DNA from: Lachnoclostridium sp. UBA3775
GTDB taxonomy: Bacteria > Bacillota > Clostridia > Lachnospirales > Lachnospiraceae
DNA length: 19,567 nucleotides
Direction: 5' to 3'
NCBI GenBank assembly: GCA_002369525.1
Contig: DFFN01000172.1
Span: forward strand, 1-19,567
Positions 6,258-14,438 of the stretch are shown here, piece after piece. The notes under the pieces are model-generated. The model was not told where the DNA came from and made no database searches. It saw only the letters and a program-made list of their open reading frames with translations. The position numbers and the translations under genes were made by a program. Within the stretch, counting starts at the first letter, position 1. The number at the start of each line of letters is the position of its first letter.

Positions 6258-7421
6258 TTATAGTTCTCTTGGTCCGTCCCCTATTTCCACAACATAGAAA
6301 TCTGCAGCATAACCGATTTCCTTTGCATATGCATCACCGACATTTTTTATGTAAGCTTCAACATTTTTCTCTTTTACAATTGCAACCGCGCATCCGCCGA
6401 AGCCGGCTCCTGTCATTCTGGCGCCGATAACTCCCTCCTGCTTAAGTCCTTCTGCAACAAGAGTGTCAAGCTCTTTTCCCGTAACCTCATAATCATCGCG
6501 GAGCGAATCGTGGGATGCGATCATGAGCTTTCCGAAAAGTGCAATATCCCCGTCCTTAAGTGCCTTTACAGCCTTTATCGTGCGCTGGTTTTCATATACG
6601 GCATGCTTTGCCCTCTTCTGTCTTACGGGCGATTTGATCAGGTCCTTGTTTGCCTCAAATTCCTCTTCTGTAAGCTCGCCGAGGCTCTTAATGTCAAGTT
6701 TGGTCTTAAGTTCGGAAAGAGCCTCCTCGCATTCGGCACGGCGCTCATTGTATTTTGAATCGCCGAGTCCGCGCTTTTTATTTGTATTCATTATCACAAT
6801 CTTAGCGTCTGCAAGGTCTATGGGTGCATACTCGTATTTAAGGCTTGCGGTATCAAGGAAAATGGCATTGTCCTTTTTACCCATCGCAATCGCAAACTGA
6901 TCCATTATTCCGCAGTTGACGCCGATATAATTGTTCTCCGCCCTCTGTCCGATCAGTGCGTTGTTTATGTTGTCGATTTCAAATCCGTATAGGGATTTAA
7001 GGACATAGCAGGTCAGGACCTCTATAGAGGCTGACGACGAAAGTCCCGAAGAATTGGGGATTGTACCGTAATATACAATATCAAAGCCCTGATCGATCTC
7101 CATTCCGTCTTCCTTAAGAGTTGCAACTATACCCATAGGGTAGTTTACCCAGTTATGTTCCTTTTTGTAGCTGATATCATCAAGAGACAGGCTGATAATG
7201 CCAAGCTCCTCAAAGTTGAGTGAATAGAAATTAAGACTCCTGTCATCCCTTTTCCTTGCGCAGGCATAGGTTCCTATCGTCAGCGCACAGGGAAAAACAT
7301 GACCTCCGTTATAGTCGGTATGCTCTCCTATCAGATTTACACGGCCGGGCGCGAAAAAGTTTCTGATCTCACCCTCTGAACCGAATATTTTTTCAAATCC
7401 CTTACGACATGTTTCGATCAT
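6258..7421 (-). CDS. galK: Galactokinase
   Basis: GalK phosphorylates galactose with ATP to galactose-1-phosphate in the cytoplasm, the first committed step of the Leloir pathway. The 387-residue product has normal family length. It carries the galactokinase signature APGRVNLIGEHTDYNGG (24-40), the GHMP ATP-binding loop GLSSSAS (126-132), the catalytic-base Asp in GIMDQF (D174), and the C-terminal GARMTGAGFGGCA motif. The start at 7421 has AGGAGA upstream. A strong promoter lies at 7474-7502. galK is followed after 17 nt by the HTH-PAS-GGDEF-EAL gene, an unusual operon partner. galE is 10 kb away in another unit and galT is not in the window. Confidence 0.97.
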   Translation of the reverse strand: MIETCRKGFEKIFGSEGEIRNFFAPGRVNLIGEHTDYNGGHVFPCALTIGTYACARKRDDRSLNFYSLNFEELGIISLSLDDISYKKEHNWVNYPMGIVATLKEDGMEIDQGFDIVYYGTIPNSSGLSSSASIEVLTCYVLKSLYGFEIDNINNALIGQRAENNYIGVNCGIMDQFAIAMGKKDNAIFLDTASLKYEYAPIDLADAKIVIMNTNKKRGLGDSKYNERRAECEEALSELKTKLDIKSLGELTEEEFEANKDLIKSPVRQKRAKHAVYENQRTIKAVKALKDGDIALFGKLMIASHDSLRDDYEVTGKELDTLVAEGLKQEGVIGARMTGAGFGGCAVAIVKEKNVEAYIKNVGDAYAKEIGYAADFYVVEIGDGPREL

Positions 7422-7473
7422 TTTTTATGTCTCCTCAAATATATTTCATCTTTGGCTTCGCCCAAATCTCATT

Positions 7474-7502
7474 CTTATATGATTTTACTCTACCCTTGTC
7501 AA
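7474..7502 (-). promoter_or_regulatory. Promoter of galK
   Basis: On the minus strand TTGACA (7502-7497) and TATAAG (7479-7474) are separated by exactly 17 bases, placing the start near 7467 and giving a leader of about 45 nt before the ATG at 7421. The region upstream of the -35 box is a run of A-tracts that could act as an UP element. No CcpA or other operator could be assigned. Confidence 0.7.
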
Positions 7503-7550
7503 TATTTCAAGAAAAATTTTTAAAAAACAAGCAAAAAATGACAAAAAAAA

Positions 7551-7578
7551 TTGCAAAATCAGGTTTTGGTGCTATAAT
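7551..7578 (+). promoter_or_regulatory. Promoter of tadA (extended -10)
   Basis: TTGCAA (7551-7556) and TATAAT (7573-7578) are 16 bases apart. TG lies one base upstream of the -10 box, making it an extended -10 element. The expected start is near 7585. The promoter diverges from that of galK; about 48 bases of A-rich sequence separate the two -35 boxes. Confidence 0.7.
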
Positions 7579-7620
7579 ATAAAAGAACACCAATTTTTTT
7601 AAAAAGGGTATTGACAAGAC

Positions 7621-8112
7621 ATGACTTCTTTATCTCAGGACGAAAAATACATGAAAGAGGCTATCCGACAGGCAAGAAAAGGTTTAAGTCTCGGCGAAGT
7701 TCCGATCGGCTGTGTGATAGTAAAGGACGACAAAATCATTGCAAGGGGCTACAACCGCCGTCTTACCGACCATTCCACCCTCTCCCATGCGGAAATCACT
7801 GCAATAAAAAAAGCCTGCAAAGTTACAGGCGACTGGAGACTTGAGGGATGCAAAATGTATGTAACATTAGAGCCCTGCCAGATGTGTGCGGGTGCCCTGG
7901 TGCAGGCAAGGATAGACAAGGTATATATCGGCGCAGACAACCCGAAGGCCGGCTGCGCCGGATCTATACTCAATCTTTTCAATGTCGAGCAGTTTAACCA
8001 TAAGGTAGAATGCGAGCGCGGGATACTGCTCGATGAATGCTCGGAAATGCTCAGGGATTTTTTTAAAGGGCTGAGGAAAAGGCTGAAAGAGGAAAGAAAT
8101 AAACTTTCATAA
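7621..8112 (+). CDS. tadA: tRNA(Arg) adenosine-34 deaminase
   Basis: TadA converts adenosine to inosine at the wobble position of tRNA-Arg(ACG), allowing decoding of CGU/CGC/CGA. The 163-residue product shows the zinc deaminase motifs HAE at 57-59 (zinc ligand His57 and catalytic Glu59) and PCQMC at 85-89 (zinc ligands Cys86 and Cys89), with the TadA-typical GEVPIGCVIV strand near 25-34. The ATG at 7621 is chosen because of its promoter and an AAGGG about 12 nt upstream, a slightly long spacing; the internal ATG at 7651 is a weaker alternative that would cut ten residues before the conserved core. The gene stands alone on the plus strand, and its 3' end faces the AI-2E transporter gene with only 24 nt between stop codons and no clear terminator. 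Confidence 0.95.
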   Translation: MTSLSQDEKYMKEAIRQARKGLSLGEVPIGCVIVKDDKIIARGYNRRLTDHSTLSHAEITAIKKACKVTGDWRLEGCKMYVTLEPCQMCAGALVQARIDKVYIGADNPKAGCAGSILNLFNVEQFNHKVECERGILLDECSEMLRDFFKGLRKRLKEERNKLS

Positions 8113-8136
8113 TCTTTAATAGTTTTTTGCTTTCAC

Positions 8137-9588
8137 CTAATATGTCTCCTGGTGATCCGGGTCATCAGGATCACGTTCGCCCATATCCCACAATATTCTG
8201 GCACCGGGCTTCATTACATAATCGTTTGTCTTTGTCGGAAGATTCTTCTCTTCAAGCTTGTTCTCAAGCGATGATTTTATGTAACCGTAAATAACCGCTC
8301 CGACAGGCACTGCAAGAAGCATGCCGAGCACTCCGAAGAGACCTCCTCCGAGTAAGATTGCCACAAGCACGTAGAAAGGCGAAAGGCCTACGCTCTTGCC
8401 GACGATCGCAGGTGTCAGGTAGTTACTGTCAAACTGCTGGAGCACCACTATGATTATTGCCATTACCAGACCCTCAAAAGGCTTGATACAAAATATCAGG
8501 AACACACTCGGTATTCCGCCGAAGAAGGGGCCGAAGAAAGGAATCACGTTTGTCACACCGATCACAATGCTGATCAGCGTTTTGTTTTCGGCAATTCCTT
8601 CCATTCCGCAAAGTCCGCACACCGCCATTGCGATAAAGCACAAGAAGCCGATGATTATCGAATCTATGATCTTTCCGAGTATAGAACTCTTGAAAATGAT
8701 GTTTGTGCCGTGCATGTTCTGAATGAAGTTCTTTGCATGTATAGGTTTCATCACCGAATATGTCATCTTTTTCATCTGACCGATGAATCTTTCCTTACCG
8801 AGAAGAAGATAAATCGCAACTACAAGTCCGACAACAACGTTATATACAATTCTGAACGCTATGAATACCCAGTCGGTGGCTTTTACAAGAAACTTGTTCA
8901 AAAGACCTTCAAGCCTTCCGTAAAGATTGAGTGTTTTTACTGCCGAATCAAAATCAGGCACTTTTTTCTTTATAAATTCATGCTTGTCGATAAATTTGTT
9001 TACCGTCGCGGTAAACTGGTCTGCATACTCGGGCATGCTTTCGGTAAGCGTTGAAACCGAATTAATAAGCGCAGGCACTACGGCAACAAGAAGGAGTGTA
9101 AAAAGCACCACGGTAATTACCACAACAAGAAGGACGGAAACTGCTCTGGCCGCCTTGCGTCCTCCGACAAGTGCCGGGTTTGCATCATCGGGGACTGCCT
9201 TTTCGGGCTTTTCTTCCTCCTCGCCCTTCTTATCATTTTTATTTTCTTTTTTCTGCTTGTTTTTATCATGAAATTTCATGTACTGGTTCTCAAGCGCCAT
9301 AACGGCGGGATTCAGGACATATGCAAGTCCGAAGCCGACAAAAACAGGCGAAAGGATTTTAAGGACTACCTTCACGGCCGCCCATATCAATGAAAACTTG
9401 AGCAGCAGGAAGAAAAATGCTATGGCTGAAGCAAGCACCAGAAAGCTCCAGATAGCAACATCCATGTGCTTCATGAAATCATCATGTCTTTGCCTGCGTT
9501 CCTTTGCTTCTTCGTTCTGTTCTTCCATCGCGGAATCGATCTTATCCTTGGTGGATTTGTTGTAGAAAAGATTTTTAACCTTGCCCAT
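8137..9588 (-). CDS. AI-2E family transporter (PF01594-type membrane protein)
   Basis: The 483-residue protein has about eight hydrophobic segments (near 44-65, 68-96, 148-173, 240-264, 303-327, 337-368, 370-385 and 403-435). It carries the family hallmark VIPFFGPFFGGIPS (348-361) and the downstream DSNYLTPAIVGKSVGLSP (387-404). This family includes TqsA/YdgG-like exporters and sodium/proton antiporter-like members; which substrate applies here cannot be told. A highly charged cytoplasmic loop rich in Lys and Glu (about 107-132) separates the second and third segments, and there is a soluble C-terminal tail of about 45 residues. The start at 9588 overlaps the preceding gene's end by 14 nt, with an AAGGA-rich ribosome binding site, suggesting translational coupling. 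It is the last gene of the operon. Confidence 0.9.
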   Translation of the reverse strand: MGKVKNLFYNKSTKDKIDSAMEEQNEEAKERRQRHDDFMKHMDVAIWSFLVLASAIAFFFLLLKFSLIWAAVKVVLKILSPVFVGFGLAYVLNPAVMALENQYMKFHDKNKQKKENKNDKKGEEEEKPEKAVPDDANPALVGGRKAARAVSVLLVVVITVVLFTLLLVAVVPALINSVSTLTESMPEYADQFTATVNKFIDKHEFIKKKVPDFDSAVKTLNLYGRLEGLLNKFLVKATDWVFIAFRIVYNVVVGLVVAIYLLLGKERFIGQMKKMTYSVMKPIHAKNFIQNMHGTNIIFKSSILGKIIDSIIIGFLCFIAMAVCGLCGMEGIAENKTLISIVIGVTNVIPFFGPFFGGIPSVFLIFCIKPFEGLVMAIIIVVLQQFDSNYLTPAIVGKSVGLSPFYVLVAILLGGGLFGVLGMLLAVPVGAVIYGYIKSSLENKLEEKNLPTKTNDYVMKPGARILWDMGERDPDDPDHQETY

Positions 9589-10078
9589 TATCCTTTTCCT
9601 TCCTTACGTTTTCATTATCCATCTGGTCCGACTTTCTACAGTAAAACCAGAAAGCGCCCCAGAAAAGCAATGCAAGCAAAAAGCCCGCAACCGCCGCTTC
9701 AATATATATCATTCTCATGTTTTCCGAGTCATTCTTCAAAAACTCATCAAAAATGATCCTTGAAGCATCCTTGAAAGTAAATTCTGCGCCGGCCTTACCA
9801 TACCATCCTTCGGCAAAATCGTTGTGTATCTCGATCATGTAACCGAAATGGTTGGACAATGCCGAAAAAACGGCGAGCACGGGAATTCCCGCAAGCAGCT
9901 TAAAAAGCGTGAATTCGGTTCCCGAGTACCTCATGGCGAGCAGACCTCCGAGCCCGATAAGGATTCCGGCATATTCTCCCGCAAATCCGACCTGGTACAA
10001 AAGTATCCATATTATCGACCCCGGTATCATTCCGAGAACCGCAAACAAAAACCAGAATTTTTTCTTTTTGTTTTCCAA
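9575..10078 (-). CDS. Small membrane protein of unknown function
   Basis: This 167-residue product has about four hydrophobic segments (near 8-30, 34-50, 58-77 and 123-147). Between the third and fourth is a polar region of about 45 residues rich in acidic and aromatic residues (80-122), and the C-terminal tail is charged. The start is TTG at 10078, supported by CCGGAGG six bases upstream; no ATG is available nearby. I do not recognise the family. Its 3' end overlaps the AI-2E transporter gene by 14 nt, so the two are probably translated in a coupled way and may act together in the membrane. Confidence 0.75.
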   Translation of the reverse strand: MENKKKKFWFLFAVLGMIPGSIIWILLYQVGFAGEYAGILIGLGGLLAMRYSGTEFTLFKLLAGIPVLAVFSALSNHFGYMIEIHNDFAEGWYGKAGAEFTFKDASRIIFDEFLKNDSENMRMIYIEAAVAGFLLALLFWGAFWFYCRKSDQMDNENVRKEKDNGQG

Positions 10079-10117
10079 AATCGCCTCCGGGTTGTTATTA
10101 TTTATGATTTTAATCCG

Positions 10118-10897
10118 TCAAACCATCAAATCATGGTTTTCGGTATTTCCGGCAATACATAAGTAGCTTACTCTGGTTAATAATTCTTTAAATCCAAGCT
10201 TTCGGTACAGTGCCACAGCAGGCTCATTGTCACTGTCAGTATGAAGCCTTACACGCTTTCCAAGCTTACCTGCCGCAAGTATTATTTCCCTCAGCATGGT
10301 GCTTGCCATGCCCTGCCTTCTGTATTTTTTCGGAACATAGACCTCGCTTACAAAAACGCAGGAGCTTTCCACGCTCAGCACACACTCAGCCTTGTCCTTT
10401 TTATGGTGCAGGGTTTTGCCTTCGTTTTTCCGAATCGTTTCATACAGAACCTCTGCCGGCATACCGCAAGCACCCTTATGCCCCATTATATCATAAGTTC
10501 CGTCAAATTCAAAAATATAATCTGTAATTTCGTAAAAAAAATTGTTTTCGGTAAGGATTTTGTCATACATTGCGTCATACCGAAGATAACCAGCATCTTC
10601 ACTGACATTTTCAGGCTCTCCTTCGTTAAACAGCAGCCTTATGCCTGATAGCTGATAATGGGAAAAAGTTTCTACAAGGTTTACAAGACTCCTGTTAAAA
10701 TCATCACCTTCTGTCCCGGAAGATTCAATGTTTTCCGGCTGTGCTTTTTCCCCTGCAGATAAAAATTTCACCTCAACAACATTTTCATCCTCGTCATAGT
10801 AATCGATGTAGGCATAGCATGACGAAGCCGATGACTTCTTCAGTTTTTCATTTATTGTTTCAATTGTTTTTTCGGAAATTCCCTCAGCCTTTAACAT
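10118..10897 (-). CDS. GNAT-family N-acetyltransferase with an extra N-terminal domain
   Basis: The C-terminal third of the 259-residue protein is a GNAT domain. It has motif A with the acetyl-CoA loop YRRQGMAS near residue 192-199, and motif B NEPAVALYRKLGFKE near 224-238. The first 150 or so residues have no clear match; they are acidic and may be a second, degenerate GNAT fold or a substrate-specific domain. The substrate is unknown. A GGTGGG-type ribosome binding site supports the ATG at 10897. The gene lies 35 nt after rsmA in the same direction. RimI-type ribosomal acetylation would suit the neighbourhood, but the extra domain argues against a simple RimI. Confidence 0.85.
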   Translation of the reverse strand: MLKAEGISEKTIETINEKLKKSSASSCYAYIDYYDEDENVVEVKFLSAGEKAQPENIESSGTEGDDFNRSLVNLVETFSHYQLSGIRLLFNEGEPENVSEDAGYLRYDAMYDKILTENNFFYEITDYIFEFDGTYDIMGHKGACGMPAEVLYETIRKNEGKTLHHKKDKAECVLSVESSCVFVSEVYVPKKYRRQGMASTMLREIILAAGKLGKRVRLHTDSDNEPAVALYRKLGFKELLTRVSYLCIAGNTENHDLMV

Positions 10898-10932
10898 AGT
10901 CCCACCTAAGCACCTAAAGCCTTCCCCATTCC

Positions 10933-11793
10933 TTATTTCAACAATTCCTCACTAAGCCTTGCAAATTCCTCAAGCCCCAGCATCTCGCCTCTGATATTCA
11001 CATCCATATTAAGATTTGTCAGTGCCTCCTCTATCTCCTCCCTCGAAATTGAAAGCTCCGAAGAATTCCTCAGCGCATTTACCAGGGTTTTTCTTCTCTG
11101 GTTGAAGGCGGCCCTTATGAGCTTAAACATGACCTTTTCGTCGGAAACCTTTACGGGAGGATTATCATGAAGCTTCAAAACAATTACAGCCGAGCCCACA
11201 TTCGGTCTCGGGATAAAGCAGTTCTGTGGCACGTTAGCCGCAAGGTAAGGTTCGCAGTAGTACTGTACAGCAAGCGACAATGCCCCATAATCCTTATTTC
11301 CGGGCGCCGCCTGCATCCTGACCGCCACTTCCTTCTGTACCATAACCGTTATGCTTTTTACCGGCGCATGCTTTTCAAGAAGGCCCATGATTATCGGAGT
11401 AGTGATATAGTAAGGGAGGTTCGCAACCACCTTTGCACTGTCCGCCCCGTTTTCCTTAAGAAGCGCAGGAATATCGGTCGCAAGTATGTCATTATTTACA
11501 ACCACCGCATTATCATATTCCGACAGAGTATCATTCTCAAGTATCGGAATAAGGTTTTTGTCGATTTCAACCGCTATCACCTGTTTTGCGGCCTCGCAGA
11601 GTGCCTGAGTCATGGTTCCGATGCCGGGGCCGATTTCCAGTACCGTATCTTCCTTTGTGATCTCTGCCGCAGAAATGATTTTATCGAGCACATGGGCATC
11701 GATCAGGAAATTCTGGCCGAACTTCTTCTGGAAATTGAAATTGTATTTTTTTAGTATCCTGATGGTTTCCTCAGGTTTCACAAGATTTGCCAA
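10933..11793 (-). CDS. rsmA: 16S rRNA dimethyladenosine transferase
   Basis: RsmA (KsgA) uses S-adenosylmethionine to dimethylate two adjacent adenosines near the 3' end of 16S rRNA late in 30S assembly; its loss gives kasugamycin resistance. The 286-residue product shows the family N-terminus KKFGQNFLID (23-32), SAM motif I LEIGPGIGT (52-60), the catalytic NLPYYI (125-130), and the C-terminal AAFNQRRKTLVNAL region. The start is TTG at 11793 with GGAAAGG upstream. tatD precedes it by 58 nt; the tatD-rsmA neighbourhood is common in Firmicutes (yabD-rnmV-ksgA in Bacillus), but rnmV is missing here. Confidence 0.96.
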   Translation of the reverse strand: MANLVKPEETIRILKKYNFNFQKKFGQNFLIDAHVLDKIISAAEITKEDTVLEIGPGIGTMTQALCEAAKQVIAVEIDKNLIPILENDTLSEYDNAVVVNNDILATDIPALLKENGADSAKVVANLPYYITTPIIMGLLEKHAPVKSITVMVQKEVAVRMQAAPGNKDYGALSLAVQYYCEPYLAANVPQNCFIPRPNVGSAVIVLKLHDNPPVKVSDEKVMFKLIRAAFNQRRKTLVNALRNSSELSISREEIEEALTNLNMDVNIRGEMLGLEEFARLSEELLK

Positions 11794-11851
11794 GTTTTCT
11801 GCCTTTCCGGTTTATATTTTATTTCACTCTACAAAAACTTTTTATCTTTGA

Positions 11852-12658
11852 TCACAGGCCGAACAGTTTCAGCGAGTTTTCGTAGCATATACGGGCTGCT
11901 TGTTCAGCCGGGCATTCCCAAAGCTCCGAAAGCTTTTCAGCCACATAAAGAAGCTTTGATGGATCGTTTCTCGTTCCTCTTTCGGGCTCCGGAGACATAT
12001 AGGGGCTGTCGGTTTCAAGCACTACCCTGTCCTTCGGAATTCTCAGCACGGTTTCGCGAAGCTTCCTTGCGTTCTTGAAGGTCAGCACTCCGCCGACGCC
12101 GATATAAAAGCCAAGCTTTATGAACTCATCGGCAAGCTCGGGGCTGTAACCGTAGCAGTGCATCACAAGCCTGACTGTCTTTCCTTCTTTTTTCATGCCT
12201 GCGGCAAAATCCTTTAATATGGCAAGAGTGTCCTCTGCTGCATCCCTGCTGTGTATTATCACAGGCATATCAAGCTTTTTTGCCAGTTCCAGCTGGGATA
12301 TAAAAGCCGGCTTCTGCTTTTCCCTCGGGCACTCATCCTCCCAGTGATAGTCGAGTCCGATCTCACCTATTGCTTTAACGCAGGGATTTTTTGCCAGTTC
12401 TTCAATTTCACGCAAAGTCTGTTCGTTAAAATCCGAGGCATTCTCCGGATGGACTCCCACTGCTGCGTAAGCCCTGTACTGCGCTTCATCCATCCCGTAT
12501 TTTTCAGCAATTTCTATGCTTTTCCTGCTGGTCTCAAGGTCAGAGCCGACATTTACAAAGCATTCAACACCGGCTTCACGTCCTTTTTCTATCATTTCAT
12601 CCCTGTCCGCGTCAAAGGCTCTGTCCTCGTAGTGCGTGTGGGTTTCAAAAATCTTCAT
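11852..12658 (-). CDS. tatD: TatD-family metal-dependent hydrolase (DNase)
   Basis: TatD enzymes are metal-dependent nucleases of the amidohydrolase superfamily, linked to DNA repair and RNA quality control. From the ATG at 12658 the product has 268 residues, normal for the family. All metal and catalytic positions are present: H7/H9 in ETHTHYED, E99 in AIGEIGLDYHW, H136 in IIHSRDA, H167 in MHCYGYS and D217 in LETDSPYMSP. An ATG 27 bases further upstream (12685) overlaps the previous stop as ATGA but has no ribosome binding site, whereas AGGAAAG lies properly before 12658. Both starts remain possible. It lies in the membrane-protein/rsmA operon. Confidence 0.93.
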   Translation of the reverse strand: MKIFETHTHYEDRAFDADRDEMIEKGREAGVECFVNVGSDLETSRKSIEIAEKYGMDEAQYRAYAAVGVHPENASDFNEQTLREIEELAKNPCVKAIGEIGLDYHWEDECPREKQKPAFISQLELAKKLDMPVIIHSRDAAEDTLAILKDFAAGMKKEGKTVRLVMHCYGYSPELADEFIKLGFYIGVGGVLTFKNARKLRETVLRIPKDRVVLETDSPYMSPEPERGTRNDPSKLLYVAEKLSELWECPAEQAARICYENSLKLFGL

Positions 12659-12681
12659 AACATTAACTTTCCTAAAACAAA

Positions 12682-13545
12682 TCATTTATCAACTCTGTCA
12701 AAATTCATTCTGCGAAGCCCAAAGAATCCGATGACAGCCAGTGCCAGGATTGTTACGGACAGATACAAATATGAATATAACGGCGGCATTATGGGTTTTC
12801 GAAGAACCTCCGTAAAATGCAGCCATATTATAGAATGCGACATCGGAAACAGCCACTTTACGCTTCCGCTTAAATTACAGCAGACAATGCCTGCAAGCAT
12901 CAGCGTATAAACCGTAATAATTCCCATCTTACGCTGCCCATAGATGCCAAATACCAGAAGCACCATCGAAAGCAAAAGCAGGTAAAGAGAAAGGAGTGAT
13001 AAAGTATATGCCAGGGCTTTGCCCGCACTCATCTGGTTATACAGGTTTGAAGGCAGCAGACGATGCGCAAAATTTCCTATTGCCTGAGGGAACCTTGCCG
13101 CATACAGCCTTGTTCCGTCGCTCCACTTTAATGATATATCGGCTCCCTTAATCGAACCGAGCACCACCAGCCCGGAAAAAACCGTCATAAAAGTAATAAC
13201 CGAAAGAGAAGCAAACATAAGCTGTCCAAAAAACCACGGTTTTTTCCCTGTTCTTGAGAAATAGAACATGGCGTTGGGCTCAACTGCCGGAAAATCACTC
13301 ATCAGAAGCACATAGACTGCCGGAATCAAAAGCACACTTATTGATGAATTGCCCACCGCAAGCAGCGGTTCAAAAATATTCATTGCGGAGTTCATCATAT
13401 CGGCCTTTTCCTTAAGAGGCTCAACTGCAATTTTCATTACAACGAGTACAAGAAAACCCACAATAAGAACACGTGGATTCCTCATCCACTTATTCCACTC
13501 GTAGGCCGCTGTCCGGATTGCTTTTTTTAATGCCCTGTCATTCAC
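12682..13545 (-). CDS. Multi-pass membrane protein, ABC-2 permease-like (second of a pair)
   Basis: From a GTG at 13545 the product has 287 residues and about six hydrophobic segments (near 24-42, 68-84, 107-131, 175-200, 205-225 and 265-281). A cytoplasmic loop reads FYFSRTGKKPWFFGQ (about 94-108), a basic pattern before a membrane segment that recurs in ABC-2-type permeases. The GTG start overlaps the preceding stop codon (GTGAATGA), and a GGAAGGAAAG lies upstream. An ATG at 13590 would add 15 residues but lies deep in the previous gene without a ribosome binding site. No ATPase gene is adjacent. Permease role is inferred from topology only. Confidence 0.7.
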   Translation of the reverse strand: MNDRALKKAIRTAAYEWNKWMRNPRVLIVGFLVLVVMKIAVEPLKEKADMMNSAMNIFEPLLAVGNSSISVLLIPAVYVLLMSDFPAVEPNAMFYFSRTGKKPWFFGQLMFASLSVITFMTVFSGLVVLGSIKGADISLKWSDGTRLYAARFPQAIGNFAHRLLPSNLYNQMSAGKALAYTLSLLSLYLLLLSMVLLVFGIYGQRKMGIITVYTLMLAGIVCCNLSGSVKWLFPMSHSIIWLHFTEVLRKPIMPPLYSYLYLSVTILALAVIGFFGLRRMNFDRVDK

Positions 13546-14407
13546 TGCAGTCCACTTTCCTTCCGCAAATAAACAAAAAACCGCCGGCAAATATTAATGC
13601 AGCTGCCAGATGAACAAGAAAAATGCCTTTCGAATATTCACCCATTCCGTGTAGCAGCATCAGGTTCCGGTCATCGGAATATATAAGAAATCTGCTCCAC
13701 TTTTCGTTAATATGCTCCACATCCGAATATGCCTTCTCTATAAGTCTCTGATTCAGTATTCCCATGGCATAATTATAGAAAAACGGCACACAGGTAATGA
13801 TATATTTATTTCTTGCAAAAGACGCCATAAAAACCACAGGCATGGAAACATAAAAGCCCCACAGGAATCTGTCACAAAGAATGAGCAGCACCTCCCTGCC
13901 TACGTTTTCAGGGAAACCAAAAAACTGCTTGTATTCCATTATCTGTACAGGCGTATATTCCAACAGCGAAGGAAATACAAGCCAGACAACAAGTCCGTAA
14001 AGAGCATATCCTATTGAAACAACAAGGCCCCCGGCTATTCCTGTCGTAAGCACTGCGTTTATATTATAACAAAGCCTACCCTGTCTTGGAAGAAGAAATT
14101 TACTCATATTATCATTTTTTTCATCAATAAAAAGAGGAATAAAAGGAAAAGCCGTGAGAACCGGTGCAAAAGTCGAAAACCAGCCGTCGCCGCCTTTTTT
14201 AAAGATTTCAAATGCACAGAACGAAGTATTGTTTAATAGTTTTTTTCCGTCTCCTATCATCTGAAAAACCATGACGCTGTCCATTTTTTCATTCTGGTAA
14301 ATCACGGCAAAAAAGCACATTCCGCCGCTAATGGCTACACACAGCCAAAACACGGGCGAGAATATGCTTCTTTTTAGATTAGTAATTAAAGATCTGATAA
14401 AAAACAT
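13538..14407 (-). CDS. Multi-pass membrane protein, ABC-2 permease-like (first of a pair)
   Basis: The 289-residue protein has about six hydrophobic segments. The first is near residues 17-38, followed by a long extracytoplasmic loop (about 39-75), then segments near 78-94, 112-130, 132-152, 175-200 and 265-283. The loop KFLLPRQGRLCYNINAVLTT resembles the basic loop of its partner encoded just downstream, which suggests the two are distant relatives forming a heterodimer. CAGGAAA nine bases upstream supports the ATG at 14407. The lipoprotein gene lies 31 nt upstream. An ABC-2-type exporter pair is the best guess, but no ATP-binding subunit is encoded within the window. Confidence 0.7.
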   Translation of the reverse strand: MFFIRSLITNLKRSIFSPVFWLCVAISGGMCFFAVIYQNEKMDSVMVFQMIGDGKKLLNNTSFCAFEIFKKGGDGWFSTFAPVLTAFPFIPLFIDEKNDNMSKFLLPRQGRLCYNINAVLTTGIAGGLVVSIGYALYGLVVWLVFPSLLEYTPVQIMEYKQFFGFPENVGREVLLILCDRFLWGFYVSMPVVFMASFARNKYIITCVPFFYNYAMGILNQRLIEKAYSDVEHINEKWSRFLIYSDDRNLMLLHGMGEYSKGIFLVHLAAALIFAGGFLFICGRKVDCSE

Positions 14408-14438
14408 TTGTCAGTTTCCTGATAAAATCAATGCTTTG

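Noticed and set aside
11852..12685. tatD starting at the upstream ATG (12685)
   Set aside because: No ribosome binding site precedes it, and the extra nine residues lie before the conserved MKIFETHTH start; the ATGA overlap with the previous stop is the only argument for it.
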